The notes beneath the pieces are model-generated. The model saw nothing but the letters and a program-made list of their open reading frames with translations. It had not been told where the DNA came from and did no database searches. A program made the translations under genes and the position numbers. 64,000 bases of DNA from the NCBI RefSeq assembly GCF_021401345.1, contig NZ_JACBGE010000009.1, positions 114,813-178,812 on the forward strand. Direction: 5' to 3'. This stretch comes from Hydrogenophaga sp. NFH-34 (GTDB lineage Bacteria > Pseudomonadota > Gammaproteobacteria > Burkholderiales > Burkholderiaceae_C). This document shows, in pieces, positions 1-8,335 of this stretch; the stretch's first letter is position 1; each line of letters starts with the position of its first letter.

Positions 1-523
1 TGGCCAGGGGTTCGTCCATCAGCAGCACCTGGGCCTCCACCGCCAGGGCCCGCGCCAGCAGCACACGCTGGCGCTCGCCACCGGACAGTTGCCCGAGCGA
101 ACGGGCGCGCCAGTCCCAGGCCTGGGTGGCGCGCAGCGCACGCTCGACCGCCGCGCGGTCGGCGGCGCCGGGAGCGCTCAGCCAGGGCTGGTGCGGCAGG
201 CGGCCAAGCATGGCCACGTCCCACACAGTGAGGTCGTCGCCGCCGTGTTCGCTCTGCCCCAGCCACGACAGGTGCTGCGCACGCTGGCGCTGTGGCCAGT
301 CGGCCAGCGGCCGGCCCAGCAATCCCACGTGGCCCGTGGCCGGCAGCAGCCCCGCCAGGACTTTGAGCAGCGTGGACTTGCCAGCCCCGTTGGGGCCGAC
401 GATGCAGGTCCAGCGGCCGCGCGGCAGCGACAGGTCAATGCCGTGCAGGATCGTGGCACCGCCCAGGCGGGCCTCCAGGTCGCGCGCCTCGATCGCGGTG
501 GTGGTGAACGGCAGGGTCGTCAC
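1..523 (-). CDS. btuD: Cobalamin ABC transporter ATP-binding protein BtuD (3' end beyond window)
   Basis: ATPase subunit of an iron-siderophore/cobalamin-type importer, powering B12 or cobinamide uptake across the inner membrane. Seen: Walker A GPNGAGKS at residues 43-50, ABC signature LSGGERQR at about 146-153 and Walker B VLLMDE at about 167-171; the window ends just after Walker B, so the C-terminal third is missing. The GTG start (521-523) overlaps the TGA of the permease gene by 4 bp (GTGA), typical of translational coupling. It is the last visible gene of the riboswitch-led operon. Its family also includes FecE and HmuV; the B12 assignment rests on the neighbours. Confidence 0.9.
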   Translation of the reverse strand, partial: MTTLPFTTTAIEARDLEARLGGATILHGIDLSLPRGRWTCIVGPNGAGKSTLLKVLAGLLPATGHVGLLGRPLADWPQRQRAQHLSWLGQSEHGGDDLTVWDVAMLGRLPHQPWLSAPGAADRAAVERALRATQAWDWRARSLGQLSGGERQRVLLARALAVEAQVLLMDEPLA

Positions 524-1602
524 AGACCAGCCCCCCGCATGACGCGCGTGTTGCGCTGCATCAGCCACAGCAGGTACCCGCCCCCCAGCACCGCGGTGAG
601 CACGCCCACCGGCAGTTCCTGCGGCGCGATCAGCCAGCGCGCCAGCGTGTCGGCGGCCATCAGCAAGGCCCCGCCCATGGCGCTGGCCAGCAGCATCAGG
701 TAGGCGCTGGTGGTCTTGACCAACGAACGCACCAGGTGCGGCGCGGCCAGGCCCACGAAAGCGATCAGGCCGGTCTGGGCCACGGCCGTGCCGGTGGCCA
801 GCGCCAGCACCGCCACCAGCGCGGCGCGCATGGGACCGATGGGCAGGCCCAGGCTGCGCGCGGTGGCGTCGCCCAGGCTCAAGCCGTCGAGCACCCGCGC
901 CAGCAAGCCCGCCGCCAGCGCACACAGCGCCCACACGCCGGCCATCAGCGCGCAGGCGGTCCAGCCGACGAAGCTGGTGGAGCCCAGCATGAAGGCCTGC
1001 ATGGCCTGCAACGATTCGGGCGAAAACAGCAGCACCAGGTGCGTCATGGCGCCCAGCACCACGCCCACCACCACGCCGGCCAGCAGCAGCCGCAGCGTGT
1101 GCTGCACGCCGCTGGCCAGCGCCAGCGTGATCAGCACCGCCAGCACGGCACCACCGAAGGCGGCACCGGTCAGGCCCAGGCGCACCCAGGCGCTGCTGGA
1201 AAACACGCCGATGGCCATGGCCCCGTTCATCATGCCTGCGCCGCCGAGCATGCCGGCACCGCCCCCCAGCGCCGCCAAGGCCAGCGCCACGCCAAGCGAA
1301 GCGCCCGAAGCGCTGCCGAGCAGGAAGGGATCGGCCAGCGGGTTGCGGAACAGCCCCTGCGCGACCGCACCGGCCAGGCCCAGCAGCGCGCCGGCGCACC
1401 ACGCGCCCAGCGTGCGCGGCAGCCGGATGTCCCACACGATCTGCTGCGCCATGGCGGTGGCACCCGGGTCGCTGACCGGGTCCAGCAGCGGGCCGACCAG
1501 GTTTTCAAAACCCGCGCTGCCCACGCACACGCCCAGCAGCGCCAGAGCGGCCGCGAGCAGCAGCAGAGCCCCCAACAGCCAGGATGCGCGGCGGGCGTTC
1601 AC
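520..1602 (-). CDS. btuC: Cobalamin ABC transporter permease BtuC
   Basis: FecCD/BtuC-type permease of 360 aa, the usual family length, with about ten hydrophobic segments. An N-terminal membrane anchor lies near residues 8-26, and the family's Gly/Ala-rich helices, such as GNPLADPFLLG-like and GLIAFVGLAAPHLVR-like segments, are readable. It forms the membrane channel of the vitamin B12 importer with BtuD and the periplasmic BtuF. The GTG start at 1600-1602 overlaps the TGA of btuF by 4 bp, and its own stop overlaps the btuD start. A longer reading upstream would only extend into the frame-shifted shadow of btuF. Confidence 0.9.
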   Translation of the reverse strand: MNARRASWLLGALLLLAAALALLGVCVGSAGFENLVGPLLDPVSDPGATAMAQQIVWDIRLPRTLGAWCAGALLGLAGAVAQGLFRNPLADPFLLGSASGASLGVALALAALGGGAGMLGGAGMMNGAMAIGVFSSSAWVRLGLTGAAFGGAVLAVLITLALASGVQHTLRLLLAGVVVGVVLGAMTHLVLLFSPESLQAMQAFMLGSTSFVGWTACALMAGVWALCALAAGLLARVLDGLSLGDATARSLGLPIGPMRAALVAVLALATGTAVAQTGLIAFVGLAAPHLVRSLVKTTSAYLMLLASAMGGALLMAADTLARWLIAPQELPVGVLTAVLGGGYLLWLMQRNTRVMRGAGL

Positions 1603-2501
1603 GGGCGCGCTCCCGGGCGGACCGCTGCCTTGTCGGCCAGGCAGCGCGCCATCAGGCGCGCGCCTTCGGCCATGCGCGGGCCGGGCCGCACCAGGGTGTC
1701 GGATTCGTCGGCGGTAAACACGCACAGCCGCTGCTGGCGCAGTGCGCGCAGGGCCTGCCAGCCCGGGCGTTGCAACAGGCCGTCGACGCTGCGCTGGCCG
1801 ACCATGATGAGGTCCGGATCGGCGCGCACCACGTATTCGGGGTTGAGTTTGGGGAACGGCCCGAGCGCGGCCGGCACGATGTTGCGCGCGCCCAGGCGCT
1901 GCAGCGTCTCGCCGATGAACGAACTCTCGCCCGCGGCATAGGGGCCGGGGTTGACCTCGAAATACACCCGCGTGCCGCGCGCGGCCGGCGGCAGCGACAG
2001 CGCGGCCGCCATCACGGCGGCGTCGATGGCGCGCCAGATCTTCTGCGCGTCGGGCACGCCCAGCACCTGCCCGACGGTGAGCATCACGCGCTGCACGTCG
2101 GCATGGGTCTTGGGCTCCAGCGCCACCACCTTCAGGCCCAGCGCGCGCAGCCGGTCGCCCGCGCGGGACGAGACGGACATCAGCACCAGGTCGGGGCGCA
2201 GCGCCACCACGCGCTCGATGTTCGGGTCCAGGCCGCCGCCCACCTGCGGCAGCGCCTGCACGCTGGCCGGCCAGTTGGTGTAACGGTCCACCCCCACCAG
2301 GCGCTGGCACTGGCCCAGTTCGCACACGATTTCGGCCAGCGAAGGCAGCAGGCTGACGATGCGCTGCGGCGGGCGGTCGAACACCACCGTCGCGCCCAGG
2401 TCGTCGGTGATCCGGGTCTGCGCCAGCGCCAGGCCGGGCATCCCGCCCAGCAGCGCCACACACAGCGCCCCCAGCCACCACCGTCGCCAGAGTGCGCTCA
2501 T
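1599..2501 (-). CDS. btuF: Periplasmic cobalamin-binding protein BtuF
   Basis: Class III substrate-binding protein of 300 aa with a signal peptide: positively charged start, hydrophobic core, then an ALA-type cleavage site near residue 26 before the mature start QTRITDDLGA. The mature domain has the typical opening (RIVSLLPSLAEIVCELG) and the GVDRYTNWP segment of helical-backbone metal/B12 receptors. It would hand B12 to BtuCD. The ATG at 2499-2501 overlaps the cobU stop (ATGA). It differs from the second BtuF-like gene at 3069-3884, which lacks a signal peptide. Confidence 0.88.
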   Translation of the reverse strand: MSALWRRWWLGALCVALLGGMPGLALAQTRITDDLGATVVFDRPPQRIVSLLPSLAEIVCELGQCQRLVGVDRYTNWPASVQALPQVGGGLDPNIERVVALRPDLVLMSVSSRAGDRLRALGLKVVALEPKTHADVQRVMLTVGQVLGVPDAQKIWRAIDAAVMAAALSLPPAARGTRVYFEVNPGPYAAGESSFIGETLQRLGARNIVPAALGPFPKLNPEYVVRADPDLIMVGQRSVDGLLQRPGWQALRALRQQRLCVFTADESDTLVRPGPRMAEGARLMARCLADKAAVRPGARP

Positions 2502-3076
2502 GCCAGGGCTCCTTTCAGGGTCAGCGGCAAACCGGCCGCCATCAGCGTGACGCCTTCGCACGCGGCCGCCACCTGCTGGTTCAGCCGCCCCAGGGCGTCG
2601 ACAAAGTGCCGCACCTCGCGGCCCATAGGAATCACGCCCAGGCCGATCTCGTTGCCCACCAGCACCACGGGCCCCGGCACCTCGGCGATGGCGCGGCAGA
2701 GGTCGTCGCCGGCCGCGGCCACCGCCGCGTCGGACAGCGCCGCCGCGGTGGCCGCCGGCATCAGCAGATGCGTCAGCCACAGGGTGAGGCAGTCGATCAC
2801 CACCAGGGTCTGCGCATCGCTGCAGCGGCGCAGGGCGGCGGCCAGCGCGGCGGGTTCTTCCACCGTGCGCAGGCCAGGCACGCGCACGGCGCGGTCGGCC
2901 TGGTGGCGCGCGATGCGCTCGCGCATCTCGTCGTCCCAGGCGGTCGCGGTGGCGATCAGCACCGCCGCATGGGCGGGCGAGGCATCCAGCCACTGGCGGG
3001 CGCACATTTCGGCCCGACGCGACTTGCCGCTGCGCTGGCCGCCCAGGATGAATTCGCTGCGCAGACCTTCAACCAT
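2498..3076 (-). CDS. cobU: Adenosylcobinamide kinase / adenosylcobinamide-phosphate guanylyltransferase
   Basis: Bifunctional nucleotide-loop enzyme (CobU/CobP), 192 aa. It phosphorylates adenosylcobinamide and transfers GMP to give AdoCbi-GDP. Seen: P-loop GGQRSGKS at residues 12-19, the ARHQADR segment with the family histidine, and NEIGLGVIP followed by a GRLNQ motif, all diagnostic of the family. The stop overlaps the btuF start by 4 bp. Its presence between transporter genes indicates that imported cobinamide or incomplete corrinoids are salvaged. Other nucleotide-loop genes (cobS, cobT, cobC) are not visible and may lie beyond position 1. Confidence 0.93.
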   Translation of the reverse strand: MVEGLRSEFILGGQRSGKSRRAEMCARQWLDASPAHAAVLIATATAWDDEMRERIARHQADRAVRVPGLRTVEEPAALAAALRRCSDAQTLVVIDCLTLWLTHLLMPAATAAALSDAAVAAAGDDLCRAIAEVPGPVVLVGNEIGLGVIPMGREVRHFVDALGRLNQQVAAACEGVTLMAAGLPLTLKGALA

Positions 3077-3884
3077 GGGCCAGCCTCCAGGCCTGCACGA
3101 TGTGGTGCAGTTGCGCCACGCCGTCGGTCAGCGCGGCCGGGCCGGGCTGCAGGATGTCGGCCGACTTGATCTCGAACAGCTGGTTGTCCCGGACCGCCGG
3201 CACGGCGGCCCAGCCCGGGCGCGCGGCCACGTTTTCGGGCCGGAACTTCTTGCCGCACCACGAGCCGATCACGATGTCGGGCGCGCGCGCCACGATCTGC
3301 GCCCCGTCGGCGATGATGCGGTCCTTGCCCAGCGGCTGCACCGCCAGTTCGGGGAACACGTCGTCGCCGCCGGCCATGCCCAGCAGTTCGGACACCCAGC
3401 GGATGCCGCTGATGTGCGGCTCGTCCCATTCTTCAAAAAACACGCGCGGGCGCCGCTTGCCGGCGGCCGTCAGCGCGTCGGCCTCGGCGCGAATCGCGGC
3501 CAGCCGTTCGCGCATCGCGGCGATGCGCGCCAGGCCCTGATCGGCACAGCCCACCACGGCCGCAACCTGGAACAGCATGTCGAAGATCTGTTCCACGCTG
3601 CGCTGGTTGAACACCGTCACCGGCACGCCGGCGCGGATCAGCGCGGCGGCGATGTCGGCCTGCAGGTCGGAAAAGCCGAACACGCAGTCGGGCTGCAGCG
3701 CGAGGATCTTGTCGATCTTGGCGTTCAGGAAGGCGCTGACCTTGGGTTTTTCGGCGCGGGCCCGGCGGGGCCGCACCGTGTAGCCGCTGATGCCGACAAT
3801 GCGCTGCTCCTGCCCCAGCAGGTACAGCCACTCGGTGGTCTCTTCGGTCAGGCAGACGATGCGCTGCGGTCCGGGCAGGGTCAT
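3069..3884 (-). CDS. BtuF-like cobalamin-binding protein without signal peptide
   Basis: 271-aa class III periplasmic-binding-protein fold: RIVCLTEETTEWLYLLG at the N-terminus, VRPRRA followed by a VSAF segment, and GSWCGKKF in the C-lobe. The second residue set starts directly at the beta strand; no hydrophobic signal segment precedes it when started at the ATG 3882-3884, whose ATGA overlaps the stop of cobB. Its end overlaps the cobU start by 8 bp. Relatives in Comamonadaceae are annotated as cobalamin-binding proteins. A cytoplasmic location is inferred from the missing signal; a receptor role would then be impossible, so it may handle corrinoids inside the cell. Confidence 0.8.
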   Translation of the reverse strand: MTLPGPQRIVCLTEETTEWLYLLGQEQRIVGISGYTVRPRRARAEKPKVSAFLNAKIDKILALQPDCVFGFSDLQADIAAALIRAGVPVTVFNQRSVEQIFDMLFQVAAVVGCADQGLARIAAMRERLAAIRAEADALTAAGKRRPRVFFEEWDEPHISGIRWVSELLGMAGGDDVFPELAVQPLGKDRIIADGAQIVARAPDIVIGSWCGKKFRPENVAARPGWAAVPAVRDNQLFEIKSADILQPGPAALTDGVAQLHHIVQAWRLAHG

Positions 3885-5254
3885 GCGGCCTCCGGCAGGA
3901 ACAGGCCCGCGCTGGCCACCGGGTGGGAGGCAAACCAGGCGTGGAAATAGCTCGCCCGCACCGGCCCCTGGCCGTACACGGCTTCGGGGCGACCGTAGGC
4001 GCTGGCGGCCTCGGTCTGCGCCACCGGTGCCAGCGGCGATTCGGTGAGCGAGTAATGGAAGGTGTGGCCGCGCAGGTCGCCGCGCGGCGTGGCCCAGCGC
4101 TGCGGGCCGAGCGCCGCCAGCCGGGGCTGCATGCGCACCTCGCCGGGCAGCAGGCCCCACATGGGTTGGCGTTCCCCGCCGGCCAGCGTCAGGCCCTCGA
4201 ACAGCGGCATCATGCCGCCACATTCGGCCCAGACCGGGCGCCCGGCCGCCACATGCGCGGCGATGCCGGCGCGGCTGGTGCCGGCGCACGCCAGGGCCGC
4301 CGCATGCAGTTCGGGGTAACCGCCGGGCAGCCACAGCGCGTCGCACGGCGGCAGCGGTTCGTCGGCCAGCGGTGAAAAGAACACCACGTCGGCACCAAGC
4401 GCGCGCAGGGTGTCGAGGTTGGCGGGATAGATGAAGCAGAAGGCGGCGTCGCGCGCCACGGCCACGGTGCGGCCTTGCAGCAAGGCGGGCGTGGAGGCAG
4501 GTTCCGGCGCCTCGAAACGCACGGCCCAGCGCTGCCAGCCGGCCGCGTCCAGCTGGCCCAGCGGGGTGCGGGCCAGGGCGTCGGCGAGCGCGTCCAGGCG
4601 CGCCATCGCATCGGGCAATTCGGCCGCCAGGGTCAGTCCCAGATGGCGCTCGGGCAGTGCAAAGGCCGTATCGCGCGGCAGGGCCCCGAGCCAGCCGGCG
4701 TCGAGCCCGCCCGGTTCGGCGCCCAGGTCGTCGGCCCGCACAGAGCGGCACAGCATGCGGGCATGGCCTTCGCTGGCCACGCGGTTGGCCAGCACGCCGG
4801 CCCAGGGCAGGCCCGCCCGGTAGTGGCGCAGGCCGTGCACCAGCGCACCGAAAGTGCCCGCCATGCCCGAGGCGTCGATGACGGCGAGCACGGGCAGGCC
4901 GAAACGTTGTGCCAGATCGGCCGCACTGGGCTCGCCGTCGAACAGGCCCATGACACCTTCGATCAGGATCAGGTCGCTGTCGGCCGCCGCCGTGTGCAGG
5001 CGGGCGCGCACATCGTCTTCGCCGTTGAGCCACAGGTCGAGGTTGTGCACCGGCCGGCCGCTGGCCAGCGCGTGCCAGTGCGGGTCCAGAAAGTCGGGCC
5101 CGCACTTGAACACGCGCACCCGCCGCCCCTGCCGCGTGTGCAGGCGCGCCAAGGCCGCGGTGACGGAGGTCTTGCCCTGGCCCGAGGCCGGCGCCACCAC
5201 CATCAGCGCCGGGCAGGCCTGGGCACCACGCAGCGGTGCAGCCGGGTGCGTCAT
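3881..5254 (-). CDS. cobB: Cobyrinate a,c-diamide synthase
   Basis: CobB/CbiA amidotransferase of 457 aa. It amidates the a and c carboxylates of cobyrinate (or hydrogenobyrinate) using glutamine and ATP. Seen: an N-terminal dethiobiotin-synthetase-like ATPase domain with APASGQGKT at 21-29 and the substrate-contact segment KCGPDFLDP at 50-58; a C-terminal class I glutaminase domain with GGYPE near 311-315, the nucleophile in AECGGMM (Cys345) and the histidine of the GHTFHYS motif near 397-400. It follows btuB closely and overlaps the next gene by 4 bp. Without a visible corrin ring pathway it probably serves salvage. Confidence 0.93.
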   Translation of the reverse strand: MTHPAAPLRGAQACPALMVVAPASGQGKTSVTAALARLHTRQGRRVRVFKCGPDFLDPHWHALASGRPVHNLDLWLNGEDDVRARLHTAAADSDLILIEGVMGLFDGEPSAADLAQRFGLPVLAVIDASGMAGTFGALVHGLRHYRAGLPWAGVLANRVASEGHARMLCRSVRADDLGAEPGGLDAGWLGALPRDTAFALPERHLGLTLAAELPDAMARLDALADALARTPLGQLDAAGWQRWAVRFEAPEPASTPALLQGRTVAVARDAAFCFIYPANLDTLRALGADVVFFSPLADEPLPPCDALWLPGGYPELHAAALACAGTSRAGIAAHVAAGRPVWAECGGMMPLFEGLTLAGGERQPMWGLLPGEVRMQPRLAALGPQRWATPRGDLRGHTFHYSLTESPLAPVAQTEAASAYGRPEAVYGQGPVRASYFHAWFASHPVASAGLFLPEAA

Positions 5255-5255
5255 C

Positions 5256-7091
5256 TCAGCGCGGCGACCAGGTCAGACCGAGGTAGAACGTGCGTCCGGC
5301 GGTGGCGTAGCCCAGCACCGACTCGTAGGCCTTGTCGGTCAGGTTGTTCACCCGCGCCAGCAGTTGCCAGTCGCGGGCGATCGTGGTGCTGGCGCTCAGG
5401 TTGAGCAGCGTGTAGGCAGGCAGCAGTTGCGTGTTGGCCGCGTCGTTGTAGCGCTTGCCCACGTGCTGCAGTTCGCTGCCCAGGGTCCAGCCGGCCAGCA
5501 CGGTGTCGGCGGTCAGCGTGGCCTGCGTTTCGGCGCGGCGCGCCAGCAGCATGCCGGTGTCGCTGTTCTTCGGCCGCATCAGGTCGAGCGAGCCCCCCAG
5601 GTTCACCATGCCCACGCGCAAGCCGCCACTGAGCGTAGCGCCGTGGTACTGCGCACGCCCGGTGTTGCCGTAGCAACCGGCCCAATCGCCCACGCCGTTG
5701 AGGCAGTTGCCCGGGCCGGCCACGTAGTTGATCAGGTCCTTGACCCGGCTGCGGTAGAGCACCAGCCCCGCATGGCGGGTGCCGTCCTGCCAGCGCAGGC
5801 CGGCTTCGGCGCTGCGCGAGGTTTCGGCCTTGAGGTCCGGCGTGCCGTAGAGGCTGAAGCGCTGGAACAGCGTCGGCACGCGGAAGGCCGTGCCGGTGGA
5901 TGCCGTCAGTTGCCATTGCGGGCTCAGCGCATAGCCGTAGGCCAGCGAGCCGGTGGTTTCGGCACCGAATTCGCTGTCATCGTCCCGCCGTGCGTTGACC
6001 TGCAGGGTGTGGGCGCCGGAACGCAGGCCGTAGCCCAGGGCGACGCCATCCAGGTGGCGGTCGCTCACCGCGGGCACGGTGCTGTCGTTCTCAAGGTTGT
6101 CCTTGCGGCGTTCGACATCCAGGGTCAGCAGGCCGGGCCCGGCTTTCCACTCGTTGCGCAGCAGCAGCGTGTCGACGCGGGTTTCGCTCAGGTAGGGCGA
6201 GGGCGTGGTTTCGTAGCGGTCGGTGCCCCGGCTGACGCTGACGCGGGTGCGCCAGGCATCGCTCCACCGGCCGTCCCAGTTCAGGCCCAGGGTCCGCAGA
6301 TGGCTGCGGGACTGGTCGTCCACCCCGGGCACGAAGCCGTCGTAGTCCGCCTTCTGGCGGTTGTCCAGCCAGGTCAGTTCCAGGCGCTGGCCCGGGGCCA
6401 GCTTCCAGCCCAGACGGCCGGAGAACGATTCGTTGCGGTAGCCGTCATCGTCGGGATTGCCTTGCGGACGGGCATTGAAGCCGTCGCTGCGCTCGGTGCC
6501 CAGACCCAGCGCGTAGTCGAAAGCCCCTTCCCCACCGCGCAAGGACACCAGGGCCTCGCGCGTGCCGTGCGAGCCCAGACCCACCCGCACCGACGGGAAA
6601 AAGCCTTGCTCGCCGGCGCGCGTGAAGATCTGCACGACACCGGCCATCGCGTCGGAGCCGTACACGGCGGCAGCCGGCCCGCGCAGCACCTCGATGCGCT
6701 CGACCTGGGACAGCGGGATGGCGTTCCAGCTCGCACCGCCGGTGGCCTGGGAGTCGACACGCACACCGTCGATGAACACCGCCGTGAAGCGGGTCTCCCC
6801 GCCGCGCAGGTACAGGCTCGTGGAAGCGGCCGGCCCGCCGTTCTGGTTGATCGTGACGCCAGGGACGCGCGCCAGCACCTCGGCCACCGAGCTCACCCCG
6901 CTGCGCTCGATGGCGTCGCGGTCGACGATGGACACATCGGCCACCACGTCGGTGATGGGCTGCTCGGAGCGGGTGGCCGACACCACCACGGTGGGCAGCG
7001 TGGTCTGGGCCAGGGAGGCAAAGGAAGCGCAGGCGGCCGCACAGGCCAGCGGCAGCACGGCCAAGCGTGCACGGGAAGCGTGGGTAGACAT
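5256..7091 (-). CDS. btuB: TonB-dependent vitamin B12 outer-membrane receptor
   Basis: 611-aa TonB-dependent transporter. A signal peptide is visible up to about residue 28 (ALA-like cleavage before QTTLPTV). A TonB-box-like segment TVVVSAT comes next, then a plug domain with VADVSIVDRDAIERSG, the RIEVLRGPAAAVYG plug motif and GVVQIFTR. The rest is barrel. The last residues are TWSPR instead of the usual terminal aromatic, with Trp three from the end. The start ATG 7089-7091 is chosen because it gives the signal peptide. Regulation is by the upstream cobalamin riboswitch. It is the first gene of the minus-strand B12 operon. Confidence 0.93.
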   Translation of the reverse strand: MSTHASRARLAVLPLACAAACASFASLAQTTLPTVVVSATRSEQPITDVVADVSIVDRDAIERSGVSSVAEVLARVPGVTINQNGGPAASTSLYLRGGETRFTAVFIDGVRVDSQATGGASWNAIPLSQVERIEVLRGPAAAVYGSDAMAGVVQIFTRAGEQGFFPSVRVGLGSHGTREALVSLRGGEGAFDYALGLGTERSDGFNARPQGNPDDDGYRNESFSGRLGWKLAPGQRLELTWLDNRQKADYDGFVPGVDDQSRSHLRTLGLNWDGRWSDAWRTRVSVSRGTDRYETTPSPYLSETRVDTLLLRNEWKAGPGLLTLDVERRKDNLENDSTVPAVSDRHLDGVALGYGLRSGAHTLQVNARRDDDSEFGAETTGSLAYGYALSPQWQLTASTGTAFRVPTLFQRFSLYGTPDLKAETSRSAEAGLRWQDGTRHAGLVLYRSRVKDLINYVAGPGNCLNGVGDWAGCYGNTGRAQYHGATLSGGLRVGMVNLGGSLDLMRPKNSDTGMLLARRAETQATLTADTVLAGWTLGSELQHVGKRYNDAANTQLLPAYTLLNLSASTTIARDWQLLARVNNLTDKAYESVLGYATAGRTFYLGLTWSPR

Positions 7092-7186
7092 GAAAAAGAA
7101 TGGCGATGAAGCTGCCCTCGCCATCTTCCCCGACAGCGCATGGGCGATACGGCGGAGCCCGCATGCGCGCGCACCACCACCTCGTT

Positions 7187-7365
7187 GGCCGGTATCCGGG
7201 CTGACAGAAACAACCTCCAAAAGCCTTCCCAGATGTCGATGACGTCCAGTGGCTGTTGATGGAAGCGGGGCCTGCGCTGAAAACGAAGGCCCGTCTGCTT
7301 ACCGTTGCGGGGGCAGCGCAGGTTAGGTCCACCCGGCATGGGCTTTCCCTCCTGCTTCCCGTTGA
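7187..7365 (-). promoter_or_regulatory. Cobalamin (B12) riboswitch
   Basis: In the 376-bp gap before btuB the minus strand shows the conserved B12 riboswitch landmarks in order. These are a GGGAAGCAGG-type P3 entry (about 7341-7363), the central core CTGCCCCCGCAACGGTAAGC (about 7297-7316), CCACTGG (7245-7251), GGGAAGGCTTTTGG (about 7217-7230) and the B12-box variant GTCAGCCCGGATACCGGCC (7187-7205). It lies about 95 nt upstream of the btuB ATG and should repress the whole operon when adenosylcobalamin is bound. Edges are approximate, as the P1 stem was not resolved. Confidence 0.93.
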
Positions 7366-7405
7366 ACTGCGGCGTGAGACCCACACCGCGAGCACCAACA
7401 CCGCC

Positions 7406-7441
7406 ATTGTAATTGGCCCCGCCCTGCCACAACCCTACAAT
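7406..7441. promoter_or_regulatory. Divergent promoter pair for the B12 operon and zapB-like/zapA
   Basis: Plus strand: TTGGCC (7413-7418), 17-bp spacer, TACAAT (7436-7441), pointing to a start near 7448, about 20 nt before the ZapB-like gene. Minus strand: TACAAT (complement of 7406-7411) with a possible TTGTGG -35 (7427-7432) and a short 15-bp spacer, placing a start near 7399, just ahead of the riboswitch. The plus promoter is convincing; the minus one is weaker. The two overlap, so they may compete. Confidence 0.5.
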
Positions 7442-7467
7442 GTCCCGGCAACTCGTGGTAACCATGC

Positions 7468-7701
7468 ATGGCCGACCTCAATCCCATTGACCAGATCGCC
7501 GAGCGGGTGGAACGCCTGCTGCTGCGCCATGAAGAACTGCAGCGCACCAACGCGCTGCTGACCGAACAGGTGCAGACCCTGCAGGCTGAGCGCGACTCGC
7601 TGCGCTCGCGCCTGAGCGCCGCGCGCGGACGCATCGAGGCCCTGCTCGAACGCCTGCCGCTCGACCCGGCCGATGCGGCCCCCGCCAAGGAACGCGAATG
7701 A
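7468..7701 (+). CDS. ZapB-like coiled-coil cell division protein (TIGR02449-type)
   Basis: 77-aa acidic coiled coil: heptad-rich from about residue 8 to 62 (IAERVERLLLRHEEL, LLTEQVQTLQAERDSL, LSAARGRIEALLERL), with no other domain. Small coiled-coil genes of this kind sit directly before zapA in many beta- and gammaproteobacteria and are annotated as TIGR02449 or ZapB-like. The ATGA overlap with zapA (7698-7701) suggests coupled translation. A role in the Z-ring with ZapA is inferred from position and shape only. The ATG at 7468 is preferred over the out-of-frame ATG at 7464. Confidence 0.82.
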   Translation: MADLNPIDQIAERVERLLLRHEELQRTNALLTEQVQTLQAERDSLRSRLSAARGRIEALLERLPLDPADAAPAKERE

Positions 7702-8072
7702 ACAAGCCCGCGACCAAGCAGATCGAGGTGCAGATCATGGGCCAGAGCTACCTGCTGGCCTGCCCCGCCGGTGGCGAACAGGCCCTGCTCGAAGCCGTGG
7801 AACGGGTCGACACCGCCATGTGCCGCATCCGCGACGCCGGCAAGGTCAAGGCGCGCGATCGCATCGCCGTGCTCGCCTCGCTGAACCTGGCTTTCGAGCT
7901 GGCCCAGAAGGAAACCCAGGCCCTCGAAGCCACGGCCCACCCGACCCCGCTGCCTCCGGCCATGGCGGCGGCCGCACCGGCCGAGTCGTGGGACACCGCA
8001 TCGCTGGCCCGGCTCGACGACCTGGCCCGGCGCATCGACCACACCCTGGGTCAGGACGGCCAGTTGCTCTGA
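7698..8072 (+). CDS. zapA: Cell division protein ZapA
   Basis: 124-aa ZapA, an FtsZ-bundling protein that stabilises the Z-ring in the cytoplasm. Seen: N-terminal beta-hairpin domain (IEVQIMGQSYLLACP), then the helix with EAVERVDTAMCRIRDAGKVKARDRIAVLASLNLAFEL, the typical family pattern ending in a long C-terminal coiled coil. The C-terminal extension (Ala/Pro-rich then a short helix to residue 124) is longer than in E. coli ZapA. It overlaps the upstream ZapB-like gene by 4 bp. 6S RNA follows, the standard proteobacterial order. Confidence 0.92.
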   Translation: MNKPATKQIEVQIMGQSYLLACPAGGEQALLEAVERVDTAMCRIRDAGKVKARDRIAVLASLNLAFELAQKETQALEATAHPTPLPPAMAAAAPAESWDTASLARLDDLARRIDHTLGQDGQLL

Positions 8073-8150
8073 TAGCGCTTTCGCGGCGCCCCGGACCGGC
8101 GGTGGCTCCGGGACAGCGCCGCGAGGCAGGCAACCGGCCTACAATGGCGT

Positions 8151-8327
8151 TGTCTGCGGTGCATGCCGGGCTTTATATTTCCTTGAACCAATGCTCTTTG
8201 AGCCCGGGCTTGGTACATTGCGTGGCTGGTGCGAGCGTCTCGCGTCAGATGAACCCGAAGCCCCGCTGCCCTCGCCCACCTGAACCCCCGGTTCAGGATG
8301 ACGGTCCGGTGGCACTTGCAGACACCT
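8151..8327 (+). ncRNA. ssrS: 6S RNA (ssrS)
   Basis: Lies directly downstream of zapA, the classic position. The 5' end TGTCTGCGG (8151-8159) pairs with the 3' end GCAGACA (8318-8324), and the interior arms flank a central unpaired region (TTGAACCAATGC near 8182-8193 opposite the distal half), as expected for the open-promoter mimic that binds sigma-70 RNA polymerase. A -10 TACAAT at 8140-8145 places the start near 8152. A T-rich run follows. Length of about 175 nt fits the family. The 3' edge is approximate. Confidence 0.87.
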
Positions 8328-8335
8328 TCTTTTTT

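Noticed and set aside
1584..3950. 788-aa open frame on plus, antisense to the B12 genes
   Set aside because: Rich in His/Arg/Gln with no domain; it is the antisense frame of GC-rich btuF, cobU and the BtuF-like gene, which have clear motifs.
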